Shown: positions 1 to 8,887, numbered from the stretch's first letter. The stretch: DNA of 64,000 nt from Variovorax sp. EL159 (GCF_900100965.1 NZ_FMUJ01000006.1:248001-312000); one strand, 5' to 3'. Program-made: numbers and translations. Notes: generated by a model from the sequence alone, not told the origin.

Positions 1-511
1 CGCAAGGGGTTTTGCCCTCTGGGCCGCCTGGCTGTCCGCCGGCATCCTCGCCCTCGCCCTGTGGCGCCGCCGTGGTGAACGCGCCTACCTGTTCGCCGTG
101 GCGGCAACGGCCGGCGTGACCTCGCTTGTGTCGCACGGCATCGCGATGCTGCTGAACGTGCCACGCCCCTTCGTGCAAGGGCTGTCCCCGGCCTACATCA
201 CGCATGCCGCGAGCGGCTCGCTGCCCAGCACGCACGCGGCCGTGATGTCGATGGTGGCGCTGGCCTTCCTGCTGCGCCCCGGCCTGCGTGCCCTCGGCGT
301 GGTGCTGCTGGCGCTGGCTGCCGCCACCGGCTGGGCACGCATCTACGTGGGCGTGCACTTTCCGATCGACATCGCCGCGGGCTTCGTGCTCGGCAGCGCG
401 ATGGCCTGCGCGCTCGCCCTCGCCTTCCGGATCTTTCATTTTTTCGCGCTGCGGGCCGGCCGCGCGTCGGGCCAAGGCCCCGCCGACCGCTCGCTCTGGA
501 GACCCTCATGA
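1..511 (+). CDS. PAP2-family lipid phosphatase (5' end outside window)
   Basis: The reading frame is open from base 2, so the start lies upstream of the window. The visible part holds the phosphatase motifs of the PAP2 superfamily: an RP pair (NVPRPF), SGSLPSTHA with the catalytic-region histidine, and ARIYVGVHFPIDIAAG with conserved R, H and D. Several hydrophobic segments make it an inner-membrane enzyme. The family includes undecaprenyl-diphosphate phosphatases (BcrC/YbjG) and lipid A phosphatases. Its stop overlaps the start of the next glycosyltransferase gene (ATGA), so it probably serves the same pathway, for example carrier recycling; that role is inferred. Exact substrate cannot be told from sequence. 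Confidence 0.85.
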   Translation, partial: ARGFALWAAWLSAGILALALWRRRGERAYLFAVAATAGVTSLVSHGIAMLLNVPRPFVQGLSPAYITHAASGSLPSTHAAVMSMVALAFLLRPGLRALGVVLLALAAATGWARIYVGVHFPIDIAAGFVLGSAMACALALAFRIFHFFALRAGRASGQGPADRSLWRPS

Positions 512-1572
512 CCTCTTCGACCACCGCGAGGCATTCGCGCGCCGGCATCGGCGCCATCCCGTCGCAAGCCGGCCAGGACACGGCGCCCCAGGCCGCCATG
601 CCGACGGCGGCGGAGACGCACACGCGCAGCATCTCCTGCGTGATCCCCTGCTACAACGAGGCGGCCAACCTGCGCCACCTGCTGCCGCTGCTCGAAGACA
701 TCCTCTGGGCCACGCGGCTGCGCTGGGAAATCATCGTGGTGGACGACGGCAGCACCGACGACACCGCCGCCGTCGCGCAGGCGTGGTGCGAGCTGTCGGG
801 CTTTCGCTGCATCTCGCTGTCGCGCAACTTCGGCAAGGAAGCCGCGCTCACCGCCGGCCTTGCCGCCGCCAAGGGCGACGCCGTGGTGCTGCTCGACGGC
901 GACCTGCAGCATTCGCCCGAACTCATCCACGCCATGATCGCGCAGTGGATGGCCGGCGCCGAGGTGGTGTACGCGGTGCGCCAGGAGCGCAGCGACGAAA
1001 GCCGCTTCAAGCAGATCGGCAGCAAGCTCTTCTACAAGTTCGTCAATTCCTCCGACCGCTTCGAGGTGCCGAAGGACGCGGGCGACTTCCGCCTGATGGA
1101 CCGCAAGGTGGTCGATGCGCTGATGAGCCTGCCCGAGCGCAGCCGCTTCATGAAGGGCCTGTACGCGTGGGTGGGCTTCCGTGCCGTGGCATTGCCCTAC
1201 ACGCCGGCGCCGCGCGCCGAAGGCACCACCACGTTCAACGCACGGCGACTGCTGAACCTGGCCATTGACGGGCTCACCGCCTTCACCACCTGGCCGCTGC
1301 GCCTGGTCAGCGTGGCGGGCCTGATGCTCGCCGTGCCGGCCTTCGCCTATGGCGCCTACGTGGCGGTGGACCACCTGCTGTTCGGCAACTCCGTCTCGGG
1401 CTGGACCACCATCGTCGTGAGCCTGATGTTCTTCATCGGCATCCAGATGATCTCCACCGGCATCGTCGGCGAGTACATCGCGCGCATCTACGAAGAGGTC
1501 AAGGGCCGGCCGCTGTACGTGGTGCGCGACGAGCACGGCAGCGGGATCGCGAGCGAGGCCGAAGAGACATGA
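508..1572 (+). CDS. Glycosyltransferase family 2, ArnC/LgmA/FlmF2-like
   Basis: A 354-residue protein with an N-terminal GT-A domain starting near residue 35 (SCVIPCYNEAANL), the nucleotide-binding VVDDGSTDDT motif and LLDGDLQHSPE, followed by two C-terminal membrane segments (about residues 255-320). This is the architecture of polyprenyl-phosphate glycosyltransferases such as ArnC, GtrB and DPM1, which load a sugar onto undecaprenyl phosphate at the cytoplasmic face. It starts inside the stop of the PAP2 gene and ends overlapping the GT39 gene (ATGA), so the three are translationally coupled. With the downstream NaxD-like deacetylase, the likely product is undecaprenyl-phosphate N-acetylhexosamine; the sugar is an inference from context. 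Confidence 0.9.
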   Translation: MTSSTTARHSRAGIGAIPSQAGQDTAPQAAMPTAAETHTRSISCVIPCYNEAANLRHLLPLLEDILWATRLRWEIIVVDDGSTDDTAAVAQAWCELSGFRCISLSRNFGKEAALTAGLAAAKGDAVVLLDGDLQHSPELIHAMIAQWMAGAEVVYAVRQERSDESRFKQIGSKLFYKFVNSSDRFEVPKDAGDFRLMDRKVVDALMSLPERSRFMKGLYAWVGFRAVALPYTPAPRAEGTTTFNARRLLNLAIDGLTAFTTWPLRLVSVAGLMLAVPAFAYGAYVAVDHLLFGNSVSGWTTIVVSLMFFIGIQMISTGIVGEYIARIYEEVKGRPLYVVRDEHGSGIASEAEET

Positions 1573-3209
1573 AGCGACCCGGCAATGGCAATGCCTGGTG
1601 GACCTCGCCCCAGCCCCTGTGGCTCATCGCCGCGATCTTCGCCTGGCTGCTGGTAACGGCCTGGGTGCGCCCCTTGATGGCGCCCGACGAAGGCCGCTAC
1701 GCCGGCGTCGCGCTGTCGATGCTGCATTCGGGCGACTGGCTGGTGCCACGGCTGGACGGCCTGCCCTTCTTCCACAAACCGCCGCTGTTCTACTGGATCG
1801 GCGCAGCTGCCATGTCGGTGACCGGGCCGGTGGAATGGGCGGCGCGCCTGCCCTCCATCCTGGGCGCGGGCGCGGCGGCTTCGGCGCTGTTCCTCTTCCT
1901 GCGGCGCTGGTCGACGGTGCGGCAGGCGCTGCTGTCCACCATGGTGCTCGTCACCACGCCCTTCTTCTTCTTGGGCGCGCAGTTCGCGAACCTCGACATG
2001 CTGGTGGCCGGCTGCATCTCGGCCACCGTGCTGCTGGCCGCCGCCGCCGCGCTGGCCCGCGAACGCGCCGAGCCCTGGCGGGCGCTGCTGGCGGGTGCCT
2101 ACCTGTTCGCCGCGGCCGGGCTGCTGGCCAAGGGGCTGATCGGCGTGGTGCTGCCCGTGGGGGTGCTGCTGATCTGGTGCGTGGTCACACGCAGGGCCGC
2201 GGTGCTGCGGTTGTCGGTCTGGCTGCCCGGCTGGGCCATCCTGCTGGCGGTGGCCGGCCCGTGGTTCGTGGCGATGCAGATGAAGTACCCGGAGTTCTTC
2301 GACTACTTCGTCATCACGCAGCACTTCCGGCGTTTTGCGTCCTCGGGCTTCAACAACGAGCACGGCATCTGGTTCTACCTGCCGGTGCTGGCAGCCTTCA
2401 CGCTGCCATGGTTTGCCTGGTTCGCCTGGGCGCTGGTGCCGCGGCGCAAGGACGAAGACGCACGGCCCCGGCTGTCCGACGTCGACTGGCTGATGTGGAT
2501 CTGGCTCGCGGTGATCGTGGTCTTCTTCTCGCTGCCGCGCTCCAAGCTCGTGGGCTATGTGCTGCCGGCACTGCCGCCGTTGGCCTACCTGATCGCAAAG
2601 CACGTGCTGGCCGGCCGGTCGATGGAAGCGCTGTGGCCCAAGGCGCGCGCGATGACGCTGGCGGCCGCCACCCTGTGCGTAGCCTGCGTGGCCGCGATAG
2701 CGATCTACGCCGTGCCGCACGGCACCCGGCTGCGCCTGCCCGAAGGCCAGGCCGTGGCCGCCGGCGACCAGGTGCTGATGCTCGACAACTACTTCTACGA
2801 AGTCCCGTTCTACTGGAACCTGCACCAGACGGTGCTGATCTCGGACGACTGGAAGGCCGCCGTCACCGACACCCGCGACAACTGGCGCAAGGAAGTCGTG
2901 GACGCCGCCCGCTTCGAGCCCGAGCGCGCCGCCCGCACGCTGGTCGACCGCACGCAGCTCGCGGCCACGCTCTGCGTGCCCCGCACGACCTGGCTGGTGG
3001 GGCCGAGCAACGCGCAGATCGCGCACCCGTGGCTGGCCCGCGCGCAGCTGGTCTCGGCGCACCAGAGCGTCGCGGCCTGGCGCTTCGCGGGCAGCGCCAC
3101 GAGCGACGCGCACTGCCTGGATGTCGCGGCGGCCTCCACGCCCGCACCTTCTTCCTCTTCTTCTGCGCCCCTGCCGGCCAATGGAACCGCAACGAATGGC
3201 GATGACTGA
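1569..3209 (+). CDS. Glycosyltransferase family 39, ArnT/LgmB/FlmK-like
   Basis: A 546-residue polytopic membrane protein. The first periplasmic loop carries MAPDEGRYAG and FHKPPLFYW, the acidic DE motif and KPP typical of ArnT-type GT-C transferases, which move a sugar from undecaprenyl phosphate to lipid A or another periplasmic acceptor. About a dozen hydrophobic helices fill the first 400 residues and a soluble C-terminal part follows. It overlaps the upstream GT2 gene by 4 bp, and its last codons overlap the next gene's start. The C-terminus ends in a Ser/Ala-rich tail (residues about 525-540). Acceptor specificity is not shown by sequence; lipid A is the best guess from the gene set. 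Confidence 0.9.
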   Translation: MKRPGNGNAWWTSPQPLWLIAAIFAWLLVTAWVRPLMAPDEGRYAGVALSMLHSGDWLVPRLDGLPFFHKPPLFYWIGAAAMSVTGPVEWAARLPSILGAGAAASALFLFLRRWSTVRQALLSTMVLVTTPFFFLGAQFANLDMLVAGCISATVLLAAAAALARERAEPWRALLAGAYLFAAAGLLAKGLIGVVLPVGVLLIWCVVTRRAAVLRLSVWLPGWAILLAVAGPWFVAMQMKYPEFFDYFVITQHFRRFASSGFNNEHGIWFYLPVLAAFTLPWFAWFAWALVPRRKDEDARPRLSDVDWLMWIWLAVIVVFFSLPRSKLVGYVLPALPPLAYLIAKHVLAGRSMEALWPKARAMTLAAATLCVACVAAIAIYAVPHGTRLRLPEGQAVAAGDQVLMLDNYFYEVPFYWNLHQTVLISDDWKAAVTDTRDNWRKEVVDAARFEPERAARTLVDRTQLAATLCVPRTTWLVGPSNAQIAHPWLARAQLVSAHQSVAAWRFAGSATSDAHCLDVAAASTPAPSSSSSAPLPANGTATNGDD

Positions 3210-4068
3210 GACTTCCGGCGCCCCGGCGCCGACCACGCGCTACCTCTGCATCTGCGCGGACGACTTCGGCATGAGCACCGGCATCAACGCGGCCGTGCTC
3301 GACCTTGCCGCGCAGGGAAAGATTTCGGCGACCAGCGGCATGGTGCGCCGCAGTGCATGGCTCGAAGGCGCGAAGACGCTCCGGCAGGTCGATACCGCGC
3401 GGCTCGACGTCGGCCTGCACCTGGACCTCACGCGCCCCGACACGCCCGACGGCTTCGAGCCTGGCCTGCTCGGCCTGCTTGCGCGGACCTACTCGCGCAC
3501 GGTGTTCTCGCCCGCGCTCCATGCCGACATCCGCGACCAGCTGAGCCGCTTCGAAGACGCCATGGGCCGCGCGCCCGCCTTCATCGACGGGCACCGGCAC
3601 GTGCATCAGTTTCCGGTCGTGCGGGATCTGCTGGTCGACGAGATCACGCGGCGCTACCCCACGTCGCCGCCCTGGGTGCGCTACACCGCGCCGGTCTGGC
3701 GTGGCGGCCCCGAGCGGCTGAAAGCCCAGGTCATCCACGCGCTGGGCGGCGCGCGGCTGGCCGCGCTCGCCCGCAAGCACGGGATTCCCGTGAGCCGCCG
3801 CTTGCTGGGTGTCTACGATTTTTCGGGCGACACGCAGGGCTATGCGGCGCGGCTGTCCGAGTGGCTGTCCGAATGCCGCACCGGCGACGTGCTGATGTGC
3901 CACCCCTCCGCCGGCGCCAACCTGCCGAGCGATCCGCACGGCGCGGCCAGGCTGCGCGAATACGCGGCGCTGCAGCGCCTGGCGTTCCCGGTGCAGGGAC
4001 GTCTTGGCGAGGTCGCGCTCGCGCCCTTGTCCCAGCTCGTGCAGCGCGGCGAACTGGCCTATGCGTAG
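3196..4068 (+). CDS. YdjC/ChbG-family deacetylase, NaxD/LgmC-like
   Basis: A protein of about 290 residues of the YdjC family of metal-dependent deacetylases. It has the metal-binding ADDFGMS motif close to the N-terminus and the DGHRHVHQFP motif near residue 130. NaxD of Francisella and LgmC of Bordetella belong to this family and deacetylate undecaprenyl-phosphate-N-acetylhexosamine before transfer to lipid A; the upstream ArnC- and ArnT-like genes make the same role likely here. HpnK and ChbG are family alternatives. The start at 3196 has GGAA nine bases upstream; ATGs at 3181 and 3202 are also possible. It overlaps the end of the GT39 gene by 14 bp. Confidence 0.85.
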   Translation: MAMTETSGAPAPTTRYLCICADDFGMSTGINAAVLDLAAQGKISATSGMVRRSAWLEGAKTLRQVDTARLDVGLHLDLTRPDTPDGFEPGLLGLLARTYSRTVFSPALHADIRDQLSRFEDAMGRAPAFIDGHRHVHQFPVVRDLLVDEITRRYPTSPPWVRYTAPVWRGGPERLKAQVIHALGGARLAALARKHGIPVSRRLLGVYDFSGDTQGYAARLSEWLSECRTGDVLMCHPSAGANLPSDPHGAARLREYAALQRLAFPVQGRLGEVALAPLSQLVQRGELAYA

Positions 4069-4240
4069 TAGGCCGTCGTTCGTCGCGGCCTTGCCTGCGC
4101 AACCGTCCTTCTGCTTTCGCTGACGCGGGCACCGGCCGACCCGCCGTTCAACTTCTTCCGCGCATGGCTCTCATCGCAAGGTTGATGCAATCCCCGGCGG
4201 GTCAACTTGCGCGCCGCTCCTTCGCGACCCCACCAGACCC

Positions 4241-5032
4241 ATGCCTTTCCTGAAACGCACGGCCTTTCCGTCGGCCATGCAGGCCGTGCTGCTGTTCGCC
4301 GCCCTGCTCCTTTGCGAATTCATCGCCGGCGCCGCGCTGCGCGATGCCAACGGACTGCTCGGCCTCGACGACCTGCAGATCGGCGTGCTCTCCACGGTGA
4401 TGGGCAACGGCTTCGTGTTCGTGGTGGTGATGAACTTCCAGAAGCTCACCTACCGCAGGCTGTTCCATCGCTCGCGGAACTCCGCCAGGGCCACGCTGAT
4501 GTTCGTGGTGCCGCCGACCTTGCTGCTGGTGCCGGCGCTGCTGCTGACGATCACGGCCGTCGTGAACCTGATGGTGCGGGTCGTTCCGCCATCGGCCTGG
4601 GAAGAGTCGCTGTTCAGCCGTCTGGCCGACGGCAGCATCGCCGCCATGCTGGCGGTGTGCGTCGTGGCACCGGTGCTCGAAGAGATGCTGTTCCGCGGCA
4701 TCGTGCTGCGCGGGTTCCTTCGGCGCTATTCGCGCTCGCAGGCCATGGTCATGTCGGCGCTGCTGTTCGGCGCGGCGCACCTGAACATCTACCAGTTCGT
4801 GGTCGGCTTCGTGCTGGGCATGGTGCTGGCGTGGCTGTACGAACGCACGCACTCGCTCATTCCGTGCATTGCCCTGCACGCCACCTACAACGGCACGACC
4901 CTGCTGCTGGGCGACCGGCTCGGCGTGGCCCCGCCGTCGCGCCTGGTGTGGGCCATCGTGGCCGCATCGGCTGCCGCCGTGTGCGGCTTGCTCGCCTTGC
5001 GGGCCGTGCTGGTGCCGCGGGCCACTTCCTGA
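4241..5032 (+). CDS. CPBP-family intramembrane glutamic endopeptidase
   Basis: A 263-residue membrane protein with the CPBP (CAAX protease and bacteriocin-processing, Abi/Rce1) motifs: EEMLFRG (EExxxR) near residue 147, FGAAHLN (FxxxH) and HATYNG (HxxxN). The helices around these motifs form the active-site chamber in the membrane. Substrates in bacteria are mostly unknown. It follows the lipid-modification run after 172 bp with no obvious promoter or terminator, so it may be an independent gene. The convergent neighbour is a flavin reductase. Assignment to the family is firm; function is not known. Confidence 0.9.
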   Translation: MPFLKRTAFPSAMQAVLLFAALLLCEFIAGAALRDANGLLGLDDLQIGVLSTVMGNGFVFVVVMNFQKLTYRRLFHRSRNSARATLMFVVPPTLLLVPALLLTITAVVNLMVRVVPPSAWEESLFSRLADGSIAAMLAVCVVAPVLEEMLFRGIVLRGFLRRYSRSQAMVMSALLFGAAHLNIYQFVVGFVLGMVLAWLYERTHSLIPCIALHATYNGTTLLLGDRLGVAPPSRLVWAIVAASAAAVCGLLALRAVLVPRATS

Positions 5033-5076
5033 GGCTTGCCAAGGCTTGTTGATTCGCGCCCAGGTCAACCGAAGCG

Positions 5077-5688
5077 CTACGAGGGAAGCACAGGCGGCAG
5101 TGCCCGCGCATTCACCTGCTCACCATCGACGATGAAGTGCCCACCCGCCACATGGTGCAGCGTGCGCAGGTCGTCGTGGCCGGAGAAGTTCCAGCGCCCA
5201 TCGGCGAACACGCGGGCGTCGGCCTGCGCCGCGATCACCTCGCCGAGGAACAGGTCGTAGCGCTGCTGGATCGGCGGCTCCGGCAGCAGCCGGCATTCGA
5301 GCCAGGCCACGCAGTCTTCGAGCAGCGGCGCGTCGGTGGCGACGCCCGCAAAGGTCCGCAGCCCGTAGGCCGTGAACTTGTCGTGCCCCGCGCGCTCGAC
5401 GATCTCGCGGCCCGAGCTGTTGCCCAGTGCCTCGGTCAAATCGAGCTGCGCGCGCGTCGGCACCTGCAGCGCAAAGCTGCCCGCGCCTTCGAGCAGCACG
5501 CGCGTCCAGGTGCTCTTGTCGAGCACCACGGCCACCTTGGGCGGATCGAAGTCGAGCGGCATGGCCCAGGCCGCGGCCATGATGTTGCGCTGGCCGCCGT
5601 GCGCGGCGCTCACGAGGACAGTGGGGCCGTGGTTCAGCAGACGGTAGGCCTTGGCCAACGGAACCGGCCGGCGGTGAGAGGCGTTCAT
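5077..5688 (-). CDS. Flavin reductase family protein (FMN-binding split barrel)
   Basis: A 203-residue protein related to the DIM6/NTAB flavin reductase-like family. Typical features are the N-terminal GPTVLVSAAHGGQRNIMAAAW segment and the later STWTRVLLEGAGSFALQVPT segment, which form the flavin pocket of the split barrel. Members reduce FMN or FAD with NAD(P)H or simply bind flavin. The ATG at 5688 begins MNASHRRPVPL; a longer in-frame extension upstream has no family resemblance. No partner monooxygenase gene is nearby, so the physiological role is open. Confidence 0.85.
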   Translation of the reverse strand: MNASHRRPVPLAKAYRLLNHGPTVLVSAAHGGQRNIMAAAWAMPLDFDPPKVAVVLDKSTWTRVLLEGAGSFALQVPTRAQLDLTEALGNSSGREIVERAGHDKFTAYGLRTFAGVATDAPLLEDCVAWLECRLLPEPPIQQRYDLFLGEVIAAQADARVFADGRWNFSGHDDLRTLHHVAGGHFIVDGEQVNARALPPVLPS

Positions 5689-5793
5689 GCGCGTGGAATG
5701 AAGGTTGCAACGACGGGGTGCCAGCCTAACAAATCGGCCGGCCCCACGTCGCACTCGATCATCGCGCCCGGTCGCCGCTCCCGGTCGTCGTGT

Positions 5794-7356
5794 TCAGGCC
5801 TCGGCTTCCGGCAGCGGCAGACGGCGCACGGCCACGGTCCGGATGCGCTGTGCATCGACATCAGTCACCACGAACTCGTACCCGTCGTGCACCCACGTCG
5901 CCTTCGCGGGTGGCAGCCCGCCGAAGCGGGCCAGCAGGAAGCCCGCGACCGAGGTGTAGCTGTCGTCGTCGCTCACGAGGCCATGGGTCTGCAGCGCCTG
6001 CTCGAGCAGGTGCAGGTCGGCACTGCCCGACACGGTCCACGCATCGGATGCGGTCTGCAGGATCTCCAGGGTCTCGTCCTCGTCGGGGAACTCGCCGGCA
6101 ATCGCCTCCAGCACGTCGATGGGCGTGACCACGCCGGTCAGCGTGCCGTGCTCATCGTTGACCAGCGCGAGCTGCCCGCGCGCACCGCGCAGCGTGTCGA
6201 TGAGCTTGATCACGGTGGTCGATTCGGGCACGTAGATCGGCGTGCGCAGGCCGCCGCGCTCGTCGATCTTTCCGTCGCGCAGCAGGTGGCCCAGCAGGTC
6301 CTTCGCGCGCGCCACGCCGACCACGTCGTCGAGCGAGCCCCGGCACACGGGGAAGATGCCGTGCGGCGTGTCGAGCAGTTGCTCGCGCACCGCGTCGGGG
6401 TCGTCGTTCAGGTCGACCCACGAGATGTCGGTGCGCGGCGTCATCACCGAGCGCACGTTGCGATCGGCCAGCGACAGCACGCCGCTGACCATGTTGCGCT
6501 CTTCCACCGCGAAGGCGGGCTCCGCCGCGAGCGCCGCACCGGGCACGCCGCCCGCCGGCACCGGCTCGCCGGGCCCGCGGCCGCCGAGCAGCCGGATGAT
6601 GGATTCGGCCGTGCGGTCGCGCAGCGGTCGGCGTGCCTCGTGCCGCAGCGCATTGCGCTTGGCCCACTGGTTCAGCGTCTCGATCATCACGGAGAAGCCG
6701 ATCGCGCCGTACAGGTAGCCCTTCGGAATGTGGAAGCCCAGGCCCTCGGCCACCAGGCTCAGGCCGATCATCAGCAGGAAGCTCAGGCACAGCACCACCA
6801 CGGTCGGGTGCGCGTTGACGAAACGCGTGAGCGGCTTCGATGCCCACAGCATGATGCCGATGGAAATGACGACGGCCGCCATCATCACCGGCAGGTGCTC
6901 CACCATGCCCACGGCGGTGATCACCGCATCGAGCGAGAACACGGCGTCGAGCACCACGATCTGCGTGACCACCAGCCCGAAGCCCGCATAGACCGTCGAG
7001 CCGCTGGCCGTGTGCGTCACGCCTTCCAGTCGCTCGTGCAACTCGGAGGTGGCCTTGAACAGCAGGAACAGGCCGCCCAGCAGCAGGATCAGGTCGCGGC
7101 CCGAGAAACCCTGGCCGAACACGCTGAACAGCGGCGTGGTCAGCGTGACCAGCCACGAGACGATCGACAGCAGCGCCAGCCGCATGAAGAGCGCCAGGCT
7201 CAGGCCGATGAGCCGCGCCCGGTCGCGCTGGTGCGGTGGCAGCTTCTCCGCAAGGATCGCGATGAAGATCAGGTTGTCGATGCCCAGCACGATCTCCAGG
7301 ACGACCAGCGTCAGGAGGCCGATCCAGGCGGCGGGGTCGGTGAGGAGTTCAATCAT
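5794..7356 (-). CDS. TerC-family membrane protein with CBS pair and CorC/HlyC domain (YoaE/YegH type)
   Basis: A 520-residue protein in three parts. Residues 1-230 are a TerC membrane domain with the acidic LEIVLGIDNLIFIAIL motif and a second VFSLDAVITAVG, probably metal-ion binding. Residues about 300-420 form a CBS pair (MTPRTDISWVDL, TLTGVVTPIDVLEAI). The end is a CorC/HlyC transporter-associated domain. This composite architecture is that of E. coli YoaE and YegH. TerC proteins are tied to metal handling, including manganese export and metallation of exported proteins. It is monocistronic with 233 bp upstream. Which metal it serves cannot be told. Confidence 0.9.
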   Translation of the reverse strand: MIELLTDPAAWIGLLTLVVLEIVLGIDNLIFIAILAEKLPPHQRDRARLIGLSLALFMRLALLSIVSWLVTLTTPLFSVFGQGFSGRDLILLLGGLFLLFKATSELHERLEGVTHTASGSTVYAGFGLVVTQIVVLDAVFSLDAVITAVGMVEHLPVMMAAVVISIGIMLWASKPLTRFVNAHPTVVVLCLSFLLMIGLSLVAEGLGFHIPKGYLYGAIGFSVMIETLNQWAKRNALRHEARRPLRDRTAESIIRLLGGRGPGEPVPAGGVPGAALAAEPAFAVEERNMVSGVLSLADRNVRSVMTPRTDISWVDLNDDPDAVREQLLDTPHGIFPVCRGSLDDVVGVARAKDLLGHLLRDGKIDERGGLRTPIYVPESTTVIKLIDTLRGARGQLALVNDEHGTLTGVVTPIDVLEAIAGEFPDEDETLEILQTASDAWTVSGSADLHLLEQALQTHGLVSDDDSYTSVAGFLLARFGGLPPAKATWVHDGYEFVVTDVDAQRIRTVAVRRLPLPEAEA

Positions 7357-7589
7357 GGGGTGCGTGCGTGCAAGCGGGTGCGGCCCGGCATGGCGCGGGC
7401 CATGTCGGGCAACAGGGAAAAGACGGGGAGGATGCGCGCTGCGAAGGCGTCGTTCGCAACGCAGCGATGCAGGCTGAAGCTGGCGCAGGCCAGCGACCTA
7501 CTGGGAGGCTCTGAAGAAGATTTCACCCCCGCAGTTTATCGAACCCTTTTTTGACGGTTCGCCGCCAAGGGGTTTTAGGCCTCTGTGGA

Positions 7590-8063
7590 TCAGCGGTAGG
7601 CGTCGCACAGCGCGAGGTATTCGTCGCCTGAAATCTGCAGCGCGGTCGCGCGGCGAAGCACGCGGGCCTTGGGCTTGGGCAGGTCGGTCTTGATCTGGAT
7701 CTGCCGGCCGATGGGAATGCCCATGTAGCTCTGGTTGACCCAGATGTTCTCGACGATGTTCTGCCATGGAATCAGCAGGCCGTTCTCGAAAGTCAGGCCC
7801 TGGTGGCCCACGACGAACGCGGGCGTCGCGATGTTGCCCAGCTGCCGGATGCACTTGAACGCCAGCCATGCGGCCAGCAGGCCGAACGCTGCGGCGATGA
7901 GGATGCCGATGTTCTTGTCCTGCGCGCGGATGCAGACAACGGCCAGCACGCACGCCACCACCACCCAGAGGGCGGCACCGGCGATCAGGCGCGGACGGGA
8001 GTAGAAGACCGGGCGGTCCTGGCGGGTCTGTTCGCGCTGGCTGGTGGAGCTGTAGATTTCCAT
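7590..8063 (-). CDS. STM3941-like small membrane protein
   Basis: A 157-residue protein beginning MEIYSS, with two hydrophobic helices at about residues 27-70 (GAALWVVVACVLAVVCI and a second) followed by a PH-like beta-rich soluble part containing GLTFENGLLIPWQNI. This layout resembles the STM3941 family of unknown function: two membrane segments then a domain read as a bacterial PH-like fold. Its start has AGGAAA just upstream. It lies downstream of a related-looking two-helix protein on the same strand, separated by a pyrimidine-rich leader. Function unknown. Confidence 0.7.
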   Translation of the reverse strand: MEIYSSTSQREQTRQDRPVFYSRPRLIAGAALWVVVACVLAVVCIRAQDKNIGILIAAAFGLLAAWLAFKCIRQLGNIATPAFVVGHQGLTFENGLLIPWQNIVENIWVNQSYMGIPIGRQIQIKTDLPKPKARVLRRATALQISGDEYLALCDAYR

Positions 8064-8096
8064 TTTCCTGATTCGCTTTGCTTTGTTGGAGTGGTT

Positions 8097-8160
8097 GAAG
8101 GAAGGAAGGGCGAGAGAGAAAAGAAGAGAAAAAAAGAAGAGGAAAAGAAGAAAGGAAGGG
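8097..8160 (-). other. Polypyrimidine, G-free transcript tract (polypurine on + strand)
   Basis: Bases 8112-8160 of the plus strand are 49 purines in a row, and 8097-8110 are also all purine. On the minus strand, the direction of both neighbouring genes, this is a C/U-only stretch directly after the stop codon of the upstream gene. In a two-thirds G+C genome such a run is unusual. A long, unstructured, G-free C/U transcript is the kind of site Rho can load on; triplex-forming DNA is the other possibility. Neither is shown by sequence alone. Confidence 0.6.
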
Positions 8161-8161
8161 C

Positions 8162-8887
8162 TCAGGCAGCGGGAAGGCGCTGCATCAGGCAGGCCATCAG
8201 CACGGGCTCGTTGTCGATCTTCGAGCGGTCGATCTTGCGGGCCTTGCCATTGGCGACGATCACGAGCTGCTCGTCCACGTCCATGCCCTCTTCATCGGAC
8301 TGCGTACGGATGGTGTCGATGCTCGACCACGCGATGAGCTGCCCCTTGTGCACCAGCCCTTCCGCATTCAGGCCGAGCGCGCCGAAGGGCACGGTGTCGC
8401 CCGCATGCAGGCGCCGCTCGACGTCGTGCCGCAGCACTTCGCCGACGGCTTCCTCGATTTCGGCGAGCAGCGCGGGCGCGTCGTCCCACAGGTCGAGGCG
8501 CAGCCGCAGCGTCTTGCCGTTGCGCGTGGTGAGCAGCAGGTGGTTGCGGTTGTGGCGCTGGCGCAGGCGCGTCACGTCCTTGAAGGCCACGATGGTGCCG
8601 CCGACCTGCAGGCCGTGCGCGCCCACCGTCATCACCTTCGGCGTGCGCCACCATGCAAGGAAGTCGCTGCCCTTCCAGAAGATCAGGTAGATCGCCGCCG
8701 GAATCGCGAGCACCAGCACGAAGAAGGCGCTCTTGTAGCGAACGAAGTCCGCCGTGACGAGATAGGGAAGGATGTAGATCTTCGCGGGCACCAGCATCAT
8801 GGCGCAGAAGACATAGATCGCGGCAAGGCCGCCCAGCACGCAGTAGAACGCGTAGCGCGGAAAGACTCGGGCGTGACGAATGGGCAT
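8162..8887 (-). CDS. Uncharacterised two-helix membrane protein
   Basis: A protein of about 241 residues from MPIRHARVFPRY. Two hydrophobic segments (about residues 12-33 and 48-68) precede a soluble beta-rich region with KVMTVGAHGLQVGGTIVAFKDV and LGLNAEGLVHKGQLIAWSSI, which looks like two repeated PH-like units. A longer frame from 9007 exists, but its extra 40 residues have no signal-like or conserved character. I do not recognise a named family. It sits 98 bp upstream of the STM3941-like gene and shares its topology, so the two may act together; that is inference. Confidence 0.6.
   Translation of the reverse strand: MPIRHARVFPRYAFYCVLGGLAAIYVFCAMMLVPAKIYILPYLVTADFVRYKSAFFVLVLAIPAAIYLIFWKGSDFLAWWRTPKVMTVGAHGLQVGGTIVAFKDVTRLRQRHNRNHLLLTTRNGKTLRLRLDLWDDAPALLAEIEEAVGEVLRHDVERRLHAGDTVPFGALGLNAEGLVHKGQLIAWSSIDTIRTQSDEEGMDVDEQLVIVANGKARKIDRSKIDNEPVLMACLMQRLPAA

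Noticed and set aside
5137..7554. An 805-codon plus-strand frame opposite the flavin reductase and TerC genes
   Set aside because: Antisense composition artefact with no domain; the opposite-strand genes carry clear motifs.
7540..7561. CGAACC/GGTTCG inverted repeat as a terminator for the STM3941-like gene
   Set aside because: The stem is short with a ten-base loop and the U-rich stretch is inside the loop, not after the stem.
8097..8160. Intrinsic terminator
   Set aside because: There is no stem-loop before the U-rich part; only a pyrimidine tract is seen.
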